DNA from: Segatella buccae ATCC 33574
GTDB lineage: Bacteria; Bacteroidota; Bacteroidia; Bacteroidales; Bacteroidaceae
Assembly (NCBI RefSeq): GCF_000184945.1
Contig: NZ_GL586311.1
Coordinates: forward strand, 1,457,435 to 1,521,434
Length of the DNA: 64,000 nucleotides
Reading direction: 5' to 3'
Notes under the pieces: generated by a model
What the model was told of the DNA's origin: nothing
The model's database searches: none
The model's input: the letters and a program-made list of their open reading frames with translations, nothing else
Program-made: the position numbers and the translations under genes
Shown here: one piece after another, positions 34,930 to 44,211 of the stretch
Numbering within the stretch: the stretch's first letter is position 1
Layout of the letters: every line of letters begins with the position of its first letter

Positions 34930-37755
34930 ATGAAGATTCAAAAACTTTTTGTGGCAGCCTTGTTGCTGCTTAATGCGGCACAGGTTGCGGCGCAGTTTCA
35001 GATGCCTCCCATCCCGGTGGACAAGAATGTGAGGGTGGGCAAGCTCGACAATGGACTGGTGTACTATATCCGTCACAACGAGTTCCCGGCCAACACGGCC
35101 AACTTCTACATCGCCCAGCGGGTGGGTTCCATCAACGAGAACGACGACCAGCGCGGGTTAGCCCACTTCTTGGAGCACATGGCTTTCAATGGGTCGGAGC
35201 ATTTTCCGGGCAACGGTATCATCGACTTCACCCGTACACTGGGAGTGGAATTTGGTAGCAATCTCAATGCCTATACCTCTATTGATCAGACGGTGTATCG
35301 CATCTGCGACGTGCCCACCTACCGCCAGTCGGCCCTCGACTCTTGTCTGCTGGTGCTGAAAGACTGGTCGGGCGGTCTCACGCTTGATGCTAAGGAGATT
35401 GACAAGGAGCGCGGCGTGGTGCATCAAGAGTGGCAGATGGGTGCCGATGCCGATCAGCGGTTCTACGAGAAGCACTTGCCCGACCTCTTCCCCGGCAGCA
35501 AATACGGCAACCGCCTGCCCATCGGCCTGATGAGCATCGTTGACAACTTCAAGCCGCAGGTGCTGCGCGACTATTATAAGAAGTGGTATCGTCCCGACAA
35601 TCAGGCCATCATCGTGGTGGGAAACGTGGATGTTGACCATGTTGAAGCGGAAATAAAGAAGCTCTGGAATGGCGTGAAGGTGCCTGCCAACGCAGCCAAA
35701 GTGGTGGCTGAACCGGTGCCCGACAACAAGGAAGCCATCTACGTTTACTATCCGGACAAGGAGCAGAAGTATTCGCTTATCAGCCTGATGATGAAGACCG
35801 ACCCCACCCCTGATTCGGCCAAGGTGGGCCTCGACTATCTGGCCAACCTCTATGTCATCGACGTCATCGACATGATGCTCACCAATCGTCTCAACGAGTA
35901 TGCCAATCAGCCCGACTGCCCCTACGCCTACGCAGCCACCAACTATGGTGAGTATCTGGACATCTCGAAGACCAAGGACTGCTTCATGGGTGTGGTTGTT
36001 CCCAAGGAGGGCAAAGACCTTGAAGCCCTTGCCACTCTGGAGCGCGAGCTGTTGCGCGCCCGTCGCCACGGCTTCACGGCCACCGAGTATGCCCGCGCCA
36101 AGGAGGAATATCTCAGCCGTATCGAGAAGCGTTTCACCAACAAGGACAAGACCAAGAACGAGGTCTACTACCAGTCGTATGTGGGCAACTATCTCGGCAA
36201 CGAGCCCATGCCCTCCATAGAGGACGAATATCAGATCATGAACCAGCTCGTGCCCAACATTCCCTTGGAGGCTGTCAACGAGGCTGCGAAGGAGCTCATC
36301 ACGGAGAGCGACTCCAACCTTGTGATCACAGCACAGGTGCAGGAGAAGGAAGGCAAGACCTACAACACCGTGGCCGACCTGAAGAGCACCATCGCAAAGG
36401 TGCGTGCGGAGCAGATCGCAGCCTACGTGGACAACGTGAAGAACGAGCCGCTCATCTCGCAGTTGCCCAAGAAAGGCAAAATTACCAAGGAGACGGAAGA
36501 CAAGAAACTCGGTTTCAAGAAACTCATCCTCTCCAATGGGGCCAAAGTGATACTGAAAAAGACCGACTTCAAGGACGATGAAATCGTGATGTCGGCCAAA
36601 GCCAAGGGCGGGAAAGACCTGTATGGAGCCGCCGACTACACCAATCTCAAGGCGTTCGATTTTGTCATCAACTCCTGCGGACTGGGCAATTTCTCCAGCA
36701 CCGAGCTCCAGAAGGCCCTTGCCGGCAAGCAGGCGAGTGCCGGTCTCAGTCTCGGGCTCTATCATAAAGGGGCCGATGCCTCGTCTACCCCGAAGGACAT
36801 TGAGACTATGATGCAGCTCGTCTACCTCAACTTCACGGCACTGGCCAAAGACGAGAAAGCCCTCAGTTCGACCATGCAGCAACTCGAGCTGATGCTCAAA
36901 AACAAGAATCTGCAGCCCGAGGCTGTGTTCTCCGATTCTTTGCAGAATGCCCGCTACGCTCACAACCCGTTCTTCGCTCCATTGGAGATGGCAGACCTGA
37001 AGAATATCAATGCCGACCGTGTGCTCCAAATGGCCAAAGAAATGACGGCCGATGCCGGGCAATACACTTTTACCTTTGCCGGTAATTTCGACGAGGCCAC
37101 ACTGCGTCCGCTCATCGAGCAGTACATCGCTTCGCTGCCTGCCAGGAAGACCAAGGTGGCTGACAAGGAGGTGCTGACTCTGGCTAAGGGCGATGTGAAA
37201 TGCCACTTCAGCCGCAAGATGGAGACTCCGAAGTCCATCCTCTATGCCATTTGGAGTTCCGACAAGCTTCCGCTCACGCTTGAAAACAACGTGCTTGCCG
37301 ATGCTGCCGGACAGATTCTGAGCATGAAGTATCTCCGCACCATTCGTGAGGAGGCCAGTGCCGCCTATTCTGTAGGGGCCAACGGGTATAGCCAGCGAAC
37401 TGTCGACAACCAAGCCTACTACTCGCTGCTTGCCGGTTGTCCCATGGATCCCGCCAAGGCACAGCAGGCCTACGACCTGATGATGAAGGGCATGGCCGAG
37501 GCTGAGAATGCCGTCGATGCAGCCGACCTTCAGAAAGTGAAGGAGTTTATGCTCAAACAGGCTGACGACGATGCCAAGAAAAACGGCCACTGGCTAAGCA
37601 TCATCGAAGACTATGACGAGTATGGACTTGACTTCCATACCGACTACAAGAAGGTGGTGAGTGCCCTCACACCCGAAAAGGTTGCAGCGTTTATCAAAAA
37701 TGTCGTTATCAAGAGCGGTAACAAACTCGAGGTGATGATGTCACCCGAGAAATAA
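34930..37755 (+). CDS. Secreted M16-family zinc metallopeptidase
   Basis: A 941-residue pitrilysin-family protease with a signal peptide (MKIQKLFVAALLLLNAAQVAA). The inverted zinc motif HxxEH is HFLEH at 79-83, within LAHFLEHMAFNG, and the distal ligand region is GVVHQEW near residue 160. Four M16 domains follow in the usual order of an active and an inactive half, the second half beginning near residue 510 (KLGFKKLILSNGAKVIL). It probably degrades peptides in the periplasm. A TraB/GumN-like gene follows after 19 bases on the same transcript. Confidence 0.93.
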   Translation: MKIQKLFVAALLLLNAAQVAAQFQMPPIPVDKNVRVGKLDNGLVYYIRHNEFPANTANFYIAQRVGSINENDDQRGLAHFLEHMAFNGSEHFPGNGIIDFTRTLGVEFGSNLNAYTSIDQTVYRICDVPTYRQSALDSCLLVLKDWSGGLTLDAKEIDKERGVVHQEWQMGADADQRFYEKHLPDLFPGSKYGNRLPIGLMSIVDNFKPQVLRDYYKKWYRPDNQAIIVVGNVDVDHVEAEIKKLWNGVKVPANAAKVVAEPVPDNKEAIYVYYPDKEQKYSLISLMMKTDPTPDSAKVGLDYLANLYVIDVIDMMLTNRLNEYANQPDCPYAYAATNYGEYLDISKTKDCFMGVVVPKEGKDLEALATLERELLRARRHGFTATEYARAKEEYLSRIEKRFTNKDKTKNEVYYQSYVGNYLGNEPMPSIEDEYQIMNQLVPNIPLEAVNEAAKELITESDSNLVITAQVQEKEGKTYNTVADLKSTIAKVRAEQIAAYVDNVKNEPLISQLPKKGKITKETEDKKLGFKKLILSNGAKVILKKTDFKDDEIVMSAKAKGGKDLYGAADYTNLKAFDFVINSCGLGNFSSTELQKALAGKQASAGLSLGLYHKGADASSTPKDIETMMQLVYLNFTALAKDEKALSSTMQQLELMLKNKNLQPEAVFSDSLQNARYAHNPFFAPLEMADLKNINADRVLQMAKEMTADAGQYTFTFAGNFDEATLRPLIEQYIASLPARKTKVADKEVLTLAKGDVKCHFSRKMETPKSILYAIWSSDKLPLTLENNVLADAAGQILSMKYLRTIREEASAAYSVGANGYSQRTVDNQAYYSLLAGCPMDPAKAQQAYDLMMKGMAEAENAVDAADLQKVKEFMLKQADDDAKKNGHWLSIIEDYDEYGLDFHTDYKKVVSALTPEKVAAFIKNVVIKSGNKLEVMMSPEK

Positions 37756-37774
37756 TAACATCAACTCAAAAGTT

Positions 37775-38623
37775 ATGAAGAAAATGGTTTTATCGGCATT
37801 TGTGTTCGCAGCGTCAGTGCTTGCGACCCATGCCCAGTTGCTTTACAAGGTTTCCGGGGACAGTCTCCGGAAGCCTTCTTATGTTTTTGCCACCTATCGG
37901 CTCATCAACCCTGTGGGCACTGTGGAACGGGTGGCTGGTTTGCGGGATGCACTCAACAACACTGAACAGATGTATTTCGAGGTGAACAAGAGTACCTATA
38001 CCAATACGCTGGCCGATGCACGCAAGCTGAAAGGCGGTCAAATGCTGAAAAATCTGCTCACGCCCTCGCAGCTCGCGCTGCTTGACAAGTTCCTGAAGAA
38101 GTACACTGAGGTGGGGTTCAACAGTCCCTACTCGCAGCGCCGCTATGCCGACATCACTCCGGCGGGCATGGAGGAGGAACTGGAGAAGTTGCTCTTCGTA
38201 GCCAACCACATGAGTGAATATGACCCCACGCACACCTTTGACCAGTATTTTGAGGCGCAGGCCAAGAAAAACCACGAACCGGTCTATGGTCTCTCTACCT
38301 GTGAGGAGTTTACGGCGTGCGGCTATGAGGCTCCGCTCGATAAGCAGGTGAAGAGTCTTGTGAACTTTTTGGAGAACGAGCAGGTGCATCTTGCCGAACT
38401 CAACAAGACTGCAGATGCCTTCACGGCACAGGATATTGATGCCGTGACCAAGGCCACCTCGCACGTGTGTGGCAAGAAGATAGCCCGTTGGACTAAAGCC
38501 CTGCCGGCCATCATGCAGGCTGCTCCCACCTTTGTGGTGCTTGAAGCGGCCTATCTCGGAGGAGAGAACGGCTTGTTGCAACAGCTCAGGAAGGCCGGAT
38601 ATACAGTGGAGGCAGTAAGATAA
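37775..38623 (+). CDS. TraB/GumN-family protein with both motif histidines replaced
   Basis: A 282-residue exported protein (signal MKKMVLSAFVFAASVLATHA). The overall layout matches TraB/GumN (Tiki-like) proteins: an N-terminal substrate-like strand, then a GTxH-type motif, and a second motif near the C-terminus. Here the first reads PSYVFATYRLINP, with Arg42 where the His is expected and Ala instead of Gly, and the second reads VVLEAAYLGGENGLLQQL, with Tyr260 where His is expected. Since these histidines bind metal in the family, the protein has probably lost catalytic activity or changed function. It is coupled to the M16 protease gene (19-base gap). The 276 bases after it contain nothing I can name. 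Confidence 0.8.
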   Translation: MKKMVLSAFVFAASVLATHAQLLYKVSGDSLRKPSYVFATYRLINPVGTVERVAGLRDALNNTEQMYFEVNKSTYTNTLADARKLKGGQMLKNLLTPSQLALLDKFLKKYTEVGFNSPYSQRRYADITPAGMEEELEKLLFVANHMSEYDPTHTFDQYFEAQAKKNHEPVYGLSTCEEFTACGYEAPLDKQVKSLVNFLENEQVHLAELNKTADAFTAQDIDAVTKATSHVCGKKIARWTKALPAIMQAAPTFVVLEAAYLGGENGLLQQLRKAGYTVEAVR

Positions 38624-38900
38624 CCCTGTCCTCTTTTGCTTTTTCGGCGAATGATTCGAATTGATCGGATGGCGAAGATAGTGGGATGATTCCATGTATC
38701 AGCGTCCGTTCTGACAGCCGAAAGGCTATGGCCTTAACCTTAAAAGCTGCGTTTAGGTTTCGTATTCGGGCGATAGGATATCTGGCTGCTGCTTGTCTTA
38801 ACCAGCCATACACTACTCCCTTGCCTGACAGTGTTCCTCCAAGTGGCATTTAATGGCAACCAATCTATACGTGCCCGTCTCCAACTCCAGCCTTAAAAAG

Positions 38901-38937
38901 AAAGTGCCAAAAGATTGTTTCGATCTTTTGGCACTTT
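38901..38937 (-). terminator. Terminator downstream of tRNA-Leu
   Basis: AAAGTGCCAAAAGAT (38901-38915) and ATCTTTTGGCACTTT (38923-38937) form a perfect 15-bp stem with a 7-base loop; the minus strand continues with CTTTTT. The gap from 38624 to here is otherwise featureless. Confidence 0.85.
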
Positions 38938-38954
38938 GTCTATCTTCTTGTCTG

Positions 38955-39036
38955 TGCGCCCGAAAGGACTCGAACCTTCACAGCGTGAACTACCAGATCC
39001 TAAGTCTGGCGCGTCTACCAATTCCGCCACGAGCGC
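38955..39036 (-). tRNA. tRNA-Leu (anticodon TAG)
   Basis: 82 bases fold as a tRNA: the acceptor arms GCGCTCG and CGGGCGC, a D-loop GGCGGAATTGGTAGACGC typical of tRNA-Leu, an anticodon loop CTTAGGA within GCCAGACTTAGGATCTGG, a variable arm, and a T-arm AGGTTCGAGTCCT. The CCA end is not encoded. A TATCTTTG box lies at 39050-39057 on the minus strand, 13 bases upstream. Confidence 0.93.
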
Positions 39037-39153
39037 ATAAATGTGAGTGCAAAGATACGAAGAATAATCGAAATGGAGAAATTGTTGTCGAAAAAAGAAG
39101 CTGAATGCCACTCCGCCCCCCTCACACAATGGTGAACAGTCGGCAAAAGTTGG

Positions 39154-39741
39154 TTATCGTTCTTGCCATTTCACCAGCCGACGGGGCAGCGTGATGATTT
39201 TTAACCGTCGGAACCAGATGCGCGAGGAACCTTCGACATGGCGGGTGGTGTGGCTGCCGATGATGTAGTAGCTGGCGGAATATTCGTCCATGAGGGCAGA
39301 GAAGGCGGCCTTGATGCGCGAACATTTCTCATTGATGGCGTTGTCGAGTGGGTTGGTAAGGCGGTCAACGGTTTCCTCCATTCGCTCCACCTCCATATAG
39401 GGGGCAAGGCGACGGTAGAGCGAGAGCAGTTCGCTACGATAGGAAGTGAGGTGCTTGAATTCGATGCCTTCAGGATGGTTAAGAAACAGAAGATACACAG
39501 CCTTGTGGACAGGTGACAATACCACTTCGGTATGAGTGGCTTCAAGGATGAGGCGATAGTCGGAAGTGATGATGAGTGGACTCAACGTGCCTTTGGCGGC
39601 TTCGATGCGCAAGGCTTCGAGTGTGGGCACACCGATAGCACTCAACAGCAGGTCGTTGCGGTCGAGTGCTTGCAAGCGGCGCACAAGGATGCGCAGTTGG
39701 TGGGCCAACAGTTCGGGGCTATCGTCTTCGTATGATTCCAT
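39154..39741 (-). CDS. Conserved Bacteroidales protein of unknown function
   Basis: A 195-residue soluble protein starting MESYEDDSPELLAHQLR. Residues 55-130 (LIITSDYRLILEATHTEVVL, then SPVHKAVYLLFLNHPEGIEF and LYRRLAPYMEVERMEETVDRL) look like a DNA-binding winged-helix arrangement of the kind that follows a short sensor strand, but I cannot name the family. The C-terminus is basic (RRLKIITLPRRLVKW). The start is supported by a promoter whose -7 box ends nine bases before the ATG; an in-frame start 22 codons earlier lies upstream of that promoter. It is divergent from the FtsZ-like gene. Confidence 0.6.
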   Translation of the reverse strand: MESYEDDSPELLAHQLRILVRRLQALDRNDLLLSAIGVPTLEALRIEAAKGTLSPLIITSDYRLILEATHTEVVLSPVHKAVYLLFLNHPEGIEFKHLTSYRSELLSLYRRLAPYMEVERMEETVDRLTNPLDNAINEKCSRIKAAFSALMDEYSASYYIIGSHTTRHVEGSSRIWFRRLKIITLPRRLVKWQER

Positions 39742-39749
39742 AGACGATA

Positions 39750-39780
39750 CAAAAATAACAAAAAAGTTGGGCTTCGGCAA
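39750..39780 (-). promoter_or_regulatory. Promoter of the unknown gene, short or absent leader
   Basis: Minus strand TTG (39778-39780), a 20-base spacer, TATTTTTG (39750-39757). The ATG at 39741 begins nine bases after the -7 box. Confidence 0.55.
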
Positions 39781-39823
39781 CAATCCGGCCGGCATTTTTT
39801 CGTTCACAAGGCTTGCAGAACCA

Positions 39824-39853
39824 TTGAGATACAGAGAAAAATGAGTAATTTTG
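39824..39853 (+). promoter_or_regulatory. Promoter of the FtsZ-like gene
   Basis: TTG (39824-39826), a 19-base spacer, TAATTTTG (39846-39853). It lies inside the longest open frame, which fixes the FtsZ start further downstream. Confidence 0.6.
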
Positions 39854-39876
39854 CCATCAAAAGAAAACTGCTTATG

Positions 39877-41304
39877 ATGACAGATATATTGGATTTTGGC
39901 CCGGTGGAAGACCTGTCAAAGGAAATCATCAAGGTGATAGGCGTGGGCGGAGGAGGCTGCAACGCTGTGAACAACATGTATCGGGAGGGAATCGAAAACG
40001 TGGCTTTCGTCGTGTGTAACACCGATAGTCAGAGTTTGGCCAACTCGCCCGTGCCGGTGAAAATATTGCTGGGACAGAGCGGACTGGGAGCCGGAGCCAA
40101 TCCCGAGTTGGGGCGCAGGGAAGCTGAAAACACGAAAGAGCAAATCAGTTCGCTGTTCGATGACAATACCCACTTGTGCTTCATCACGGCCGGCATGGGG
40201 GGAGGCACGGGTACGGGGGCCGCACCGGTTATCGCTTCCATAGCCAAGAGCAAGGGCATACTAACCATAGGCATCGTGACAATTCCTTTCTTTTTCGAGA
40301 AGCGCAATAAAATCATCAAGGCTCTCAAGGGTGTGGAGGAAATGCGCAGGAATGTGGACTCGCTGCTCATCGTGAACAATGAACGCTTGTGCGACATCTA
40401 CTCGGACGCGCAAATCACTGTGAAAGACGCTTTTAAGACGGCCGACCGCATTTTGAGCGATGCCACTAAAAGCATCTCGGAGCTCATCACAGTGGAGGGG
40501 AACATCAACCTCGACTTCCGCGATGTGGAGACGACTATGCAAGGAGGGGGTGGAGCACTGATGGCCATCGGACGGGCGAAGGGGGAAAGGCGTGTGGAAA
40601 AAGCCATCCTCAATGCCCTTGACTCTCCGCTACTCTATGGGAGTGACATCTCGAAGGCCAAGAACATACTGTTCAACATCTACACCAGTGAGAAGGCGCC
40701 GCTCTTTGTGAGGGAGATGCAGGAGATAGACGCTTTCATGTATGAACTGGATCCGAATATCGATGTGATATGGGGCACCTCCGATGACAACACGCTGGGG
40801 GATGATGCCAAAGTGATTATCCTTGCCACGGGACTTGACAACGAGTTTCTGCCCAAAGAGCAACTGCCCGAAAACGAGACGGAGACATATTATAATAAGG
40901 TGATAGAAAAACTGTACAGGGAAAGTCTCCTACACACAAAAATATCCGGATCGGAACAACAACAAGTCTCCCCGCAGCAGGAAACGACTGTCCCGGAAGT
41001 GATGCCGGCCCCGACCGGCACATCAGAACTGCCGAAGTCGCTTTCCCGATTCACCGCCTCTGGACTGGAAGAAGGCAATTCATCGGCGGGGGCAACGGGC
41101 AATCTGTTTTCCCATCGGGAGGAAACGGTGATAACAGAGGCAGCACCCATTGAAGCGGAATCCCCACAACCTACCCGTCCGGCTGCGGAAGAGACTCGAC
41201 GAGAACCTCAAAGCCACGTGACCAAAGCCATGCCTTTTGTGGAGCGCATTCGCTCACGGCTGCGCCAATCACTGGAAAACCTTTCCCGCGACCTGTACGA
41301 ATGA
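39877..41304 (+). CDS. FtsZ-family GTPase, divergent (probable second FtsZ)
   Basis: A 475-residue tubulin-like GTPase. The glycine-rich start IKVIGVGGGGCNAVNNM, the tubulin signature GMGGGTGTGAAPV and the T7 catalytic loop NLDFRDVET are intact, so it should bind and hydrolyse GTP. It differs from usual Bacteroidales FtsZ: FFFEKRNKIIKALKGVEEMRRNV instead of the typical FLFEG-like region, a GGGGALMAIGRAKGE stretch, and a C-terminus ending RSLRQ-like SRLRQSLENLSRDLYE without the conserved FLRR-type peptide that binds FtsA. It is alone, not in a division-cell-wall cluster. The start MTDILDFG is chosen because the promoter lies within the longer frame. It could be the only FtsZ, but a paralogue is more likely. 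Confidence 0.8.
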   Translation: MTDILDFGPVEDLSKEIIKVIGVGGGGCNAVNNMYREGIENVAFVVCNTDSQSLANSPVPVKILLGQSGLGAGANPELGRREAENTKEQISSLFDDNTHLCFITAGMGGGTGTGAAPVIASIAKSKGILTIGIVTIPFFFEKRNKIIKALKGVEEMRRNVDSLLIVNNERLCDIYSDAQITVKDAFKTADRILSDATKSISELITVEGNINLDFRDVETTMQGGGGALMAIGRAKGERRVEKAILNALDSPLLYGSDISKAKNILFNIYTSEKAPLFVREMQEIDAFMYELDPNIDVIWGTSDDNTLGDDAKVIILATGLDNEFLPKEQLPENETETYYNKVIEKLYRESLLHTKISGSEQQQVSPQQETTVPEVMPAPTGTSELPKSLSRFTASGLEEGNSSAGATGNLFSHREETVITEAAPIEAESPQPTRPAAEETRREPQSHVTKAMPFVERIRSRLRQSLENLSRDLYE

Positions 41305-41327
41305 CCCATCGTCAGTGCGCATAACGG

Positions 41328-41366
41328 AAACTGCCGGGCATCCCCCAAGCGGATGTCCGGCAGTTT
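41328..41366. terminator. Bidirectional terminator between the FtsZ-like gene and parC
   Basis: AAACTGCCGGGCATCC (41328-41343) pairs with GGATGTCCGGCAGTTT (41351-41366), with one mismatch, followed by TTT. Its right arm ends next to the parC stop codon. Confidence 0.85.
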
Positions 41367-44105
41367 TTATTCTTCTTCGGGGAACAGACTCAGTTGCCCC
41401 GTTATCTCGTCAATCACCTGCTGTTGGCTTTTTCCCTTGTCGGGGTCGAGGTTTTCCTCCTCTCTGCCAACAGCGGCATCACCCTCTGCCCGATCTGTAC
41501 TCTCCTCATTGGGAGTGTCCACAGGTTCGGGGAAACGCGTCGGTTCGAGTTCTTCTATCTTCTCCACTTTCCACGTGGTCAGCCGTTTGCCTTTGGCCTT
41601 GAAGCTTTTCTGACCGATAAACTGCTCGGCGTCTATTTCTTCCGCAGGCCGCACGGCATCCACCCCGCCGTAGGTCAGCCTCACACGCGGATAGGGCACA
41701 TCGGTCAAGAAGACCAACTTGGAGTTTGGATTCTCACCCAAGAAGTTCTGATGACGGCGCGTGGCATCCATCGTAAAGCGTTTGATGTAGGGATAACCGT
41801 CGTTGTCGGCATCGAAAAGTACGGCTGTCCACACCTTGTGTTCGTCCCATTTCTCGATGCGCAGGATATTGTCTTCGTAGTGATTGTTGGCATCGAAGTT
41901 GGTGATGTAGAAGTCACAGTTGTCGAGGATGACAAGTATGGCATCGTCATCGGAAAACTCACCGAGAAAGCGGCCGTGCTCCTCATAGTTGATGCGGTTG
42001 ACATCGGGGTCGAACCACACTTTCCGGCCGCCGAGTGTGGAGTGTCCGTGGCTCTTCAGGCCTATGCGGTGGATGCTTCGTTTGGTCAGCAGGTTGCCCT
42101 TGGCTCCACGCCCCTTGATGGCTATTTCGGAGAAATCCTTTTCGAGGAAGATGTTCTGTCGCTTCTTTTTGGGGTCTGGATCGAGCGTCACCTTGATCAC
42201 CTCAGCCTCGCCGTTGGGATTGGCTGTGAAGTACATCACGCGCGACCCCGGAGTGCCCTGTGTGAGGTCGTATTCGCGGTCGCGAGTCATGGCCGTCATG
42301 TTGAAGCGTTTGATGTAATAGGCCCCTTGCCGCCCGTCGCGGTAGACACAGTTGTAGATGGTGCGCTTGTCGTTTTTCTTGAACACTTGCACCCACAGAA
42401 TGTTCTTCCCGACGAATATCTTGTCAGCCACACGGACGACCTTGAACTTTCCGTCTTTATAGAAAATGATGATATCATCAAGGTCGGAGCAGTTGCACAC
42501 GAACTCGTCTTTTTTCAGTCCTGTGCCCACAAAGCCCTCCTGCCGGTTGATGTAGAGCTTTTGGTTGGCCTCCACCACGGTCGTTGCCTCGATGGTGTCG
42601 AAGTTGCGAATCTCCGTGCGGCGCGGATGTTCCTTTCCGTATTTGTTCTTGATAAACTCAAACCAGTTGACCGTGACATCCGTCATGTGGGCCAAGTCTT
42701 TGTCTATTTCGGCCACCTCGGCCTTGATTTTGGCTATGAGTTCGTCGGCCTTGTCCTTGTTGAACTTCAAGATGCGCTGCATCTTAATCTCCATCAGGCG
42801 CAAGATGTCGTCGCGTGTCACCTCGCGTATGAAGTCGGGCTTGAATGGTGTGAGTTTCTCATCGACAAACGCGATGGCCTCGTCCATCGTTTTGGCTGTC
42901 TCAAACTTGCGCTCCTTATAGATGCGTTCCTCAATGAATATGCGTTCGAGCGAAGCGAAGAAAAGCTGTTCGAGCAGCTCGTTGCGGCGTATCTGGAGCT
43001 CCTTGCGCAGCAGGCCCATCGTGCGGTCCACGCTGTGGCGCAGCACATCGCTCACGGTGAGGAAGCCCGGCTTGTTGTCTTCGATGACGCAACAGTTGGG
43101 CGAGATGTTGATTTCGCAATCGGAGAAAGCGTAAAGGGCATCCATCGTCTTGTCCGACGACACCCCCGGAGCCAGATGGATAAGGATTTCCACCTCGGCC
43201 GCCGTATTGTCTTCGATTTTTCGGGCCTTGATTTTTCCCTTTTCCACGGCTTTGGTGATGGAGTCGATGAGCGTGGCCGTGGTCTTCGAGTAGGGTATTT
43301 CACGCACGGCGAGCGTCTTGTTGTCCACCTTCTCTATCTTCGCACGCACCTTCAAGGCGCCGCCCCGCTGTCCGTCGTTATACTTCGACACGTCAATGGC
43401 GCCGCCCGTGGGGAAATCGGGATAAATGCGGAACTCCTCTCCATGCAGATATTTGATGGCGGCATCGCATATTTCATTAAGGTTGTGGGGCAAGAGTTTG
43501 CTGCTCAGCCCCACAGCAATGCCTTCCGCCCCTTGCGCCAGCAGCAGCGGAAACTTGGCCGGAAGCGTGATCGGTTCCTTGTTGCGTCCGTCGTAGGAAA
43601 GTTGCCAGTCGGTTGTCTTGGGATTGAACACCACATCGAGAGCGAACTTGGAGAGGCGGGCTTCGATGTATCGGGGGGCTGCCGCACGGTCGCCCGTGAG
43701 GATGTTTCCCCAGTTGCCCTGACAGTCGATGAGTAGGTCTTTCTGTCCCATCTGCACCAGGGCATCACCTATGGAGGCATCCCCGTGGGGGTGGAACTGC
43801 ATCGTGTGGCCCACGATGTTGGCCACCTTGTTATATCGCCCGTCGTCCATCCGCTTCATGGAGTGCAGGATGCGACGCTGCACGGGCTTCAGTCCGTCTT
43901 CGATATGTGGAACGGCGCGTTCCAAGATCACGTAGGAGGCATAATCGAGAAACCAGTTCTGATACATGCCACTCAGGTGATGCACAGCCGAAGCGTCGAA
44001 TCTGTTCACGGGGTTGTAGTCTGAATGCGTGTCCTCCGTGACTTCTTCGTTGTTTTCTTCGCCTGTGCCGGTCAAGTGTTCGTTGTCTTTTATCTCGTCG
44101 TCCAT
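41367..44105 (-). CDS. parC: Type IIA topoisomerase subunit A (topoisomerase IV ParC type)
   Basis: A 912-residue breakage-reunion subunit. An acidic N-terminal extension of about 35 residues leads to the catalytic core: GLKPVQRRILHSM, then HPHGDASIGDALV, the active-site Tyr146 in AAAPRYIEARL, and the coiled-coil tower. The C-terminal domain (about 520-850) is a diverged beta-pinwheel without a clear GyrA box, which favours ParC over GyrA. The tail is acidic. With ParE it decatenates chromosomes; parE is not in the window. A TATTTTTG box at 44143-44150 gives a leader of about 30 bases. Confidence 0.9.
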   Translation of the reverse strand: MDDEIKDNEHLTGTGEENNEEVTEDTHSDYNPVNRFDASAVHHLSGMYQNWFLDYASYVILERAVPHIEDGLKPVQRRILHSMKRMDDGRYNKVANIVGHTMQFHPHGDASIGDALVQMGQKDLLIDCQGNWGNILTGDRAAAPRYIEARLSKFALDVVFNPKTTDWQLSYDGRNKEPITLPAKFPLLLAQGAEGIAVGLSSKLLPHNLNEICDAAIKYLHGEEFRIYPDFPTGGAIDVSKYNDGQRGGALKVRAKIEKVDNKTLAVREIPYSKTTATLIDSITKAVEKGKIKARKIEDNTAAEVEILIHLAPGVSSDKTMDALYAFSDCEINISPNCCVIEDNKPGFLTVSDVLRHSVDRTMGLLRKELQIRRNELLEQLFFASLERIFIEERIYKERKFETAKTMDEAIAFVDEKLTPFKPDFIREVTRDDILRLMEIKMQRILKFNKDKADELIAKIKAEVAEIDKDLAHMTDVTVNWFEFIKNKYGKEHPRRTEIRNFDTIEATTVVEANQKLYINRQEGFVGTGLKKDEFVCNCSDLDDIIIFYKDGKFKVVRVADKIFVGKNILWVQVFKKNDKRTIYNCVYRDGRQGAYYIKRFNMTAMTRDREYDLTQGTPGSRVMYFTANPNGEAEVIKVTLDPDPKKKRQNIFLEKDFSEIAIKGRGAKGNLLTKRSIHRIGLKSHGHSTLGGRKVWFDPDVNRINYEEHGRFLGEFSDDDAILVILDNCDFYITNFDANNHYEDNILRIEKWDEHKVWTAVLFDADNDGYPYIKRFTMDATRRHQNFLGENPNSKLVFLTDVPYPRVRLTYGGVDAVRPAEEIDAEQFIGQKSFKAKGKRLTTWKVEKIEELEPTRFPEPVDTPNEESTDRAEGDAAVGREEENLDPDKGKSQQQVIDEITGQLSLFPEEE

Positions 44106-44211
44106 TCTAGTTATTAAATTCCTTAATTACTCTAATTTTACGCAAAAATACAAAGAATATCCGAGAAAAAGGTGTACCTTTGCAACCAAATTTCGAAATT
44201 TAAAGATTATT

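Noticed and set aside
35158..37590. An 810-codon open frame antisense to the M16 peptidase gene
   Set aside because: It mirrors the codon pattern of the real gene, has no family resemblance and no promoter. Similar long antisense frames opposite parC (41394-43736), the 692-residue gene (11853-13304) and rhaD are rejected for the same reason.
38853..39129. Two small open frames across the tRNA-Leu gene
   Set aside because: They lie over a clear tRNA and its terminator.
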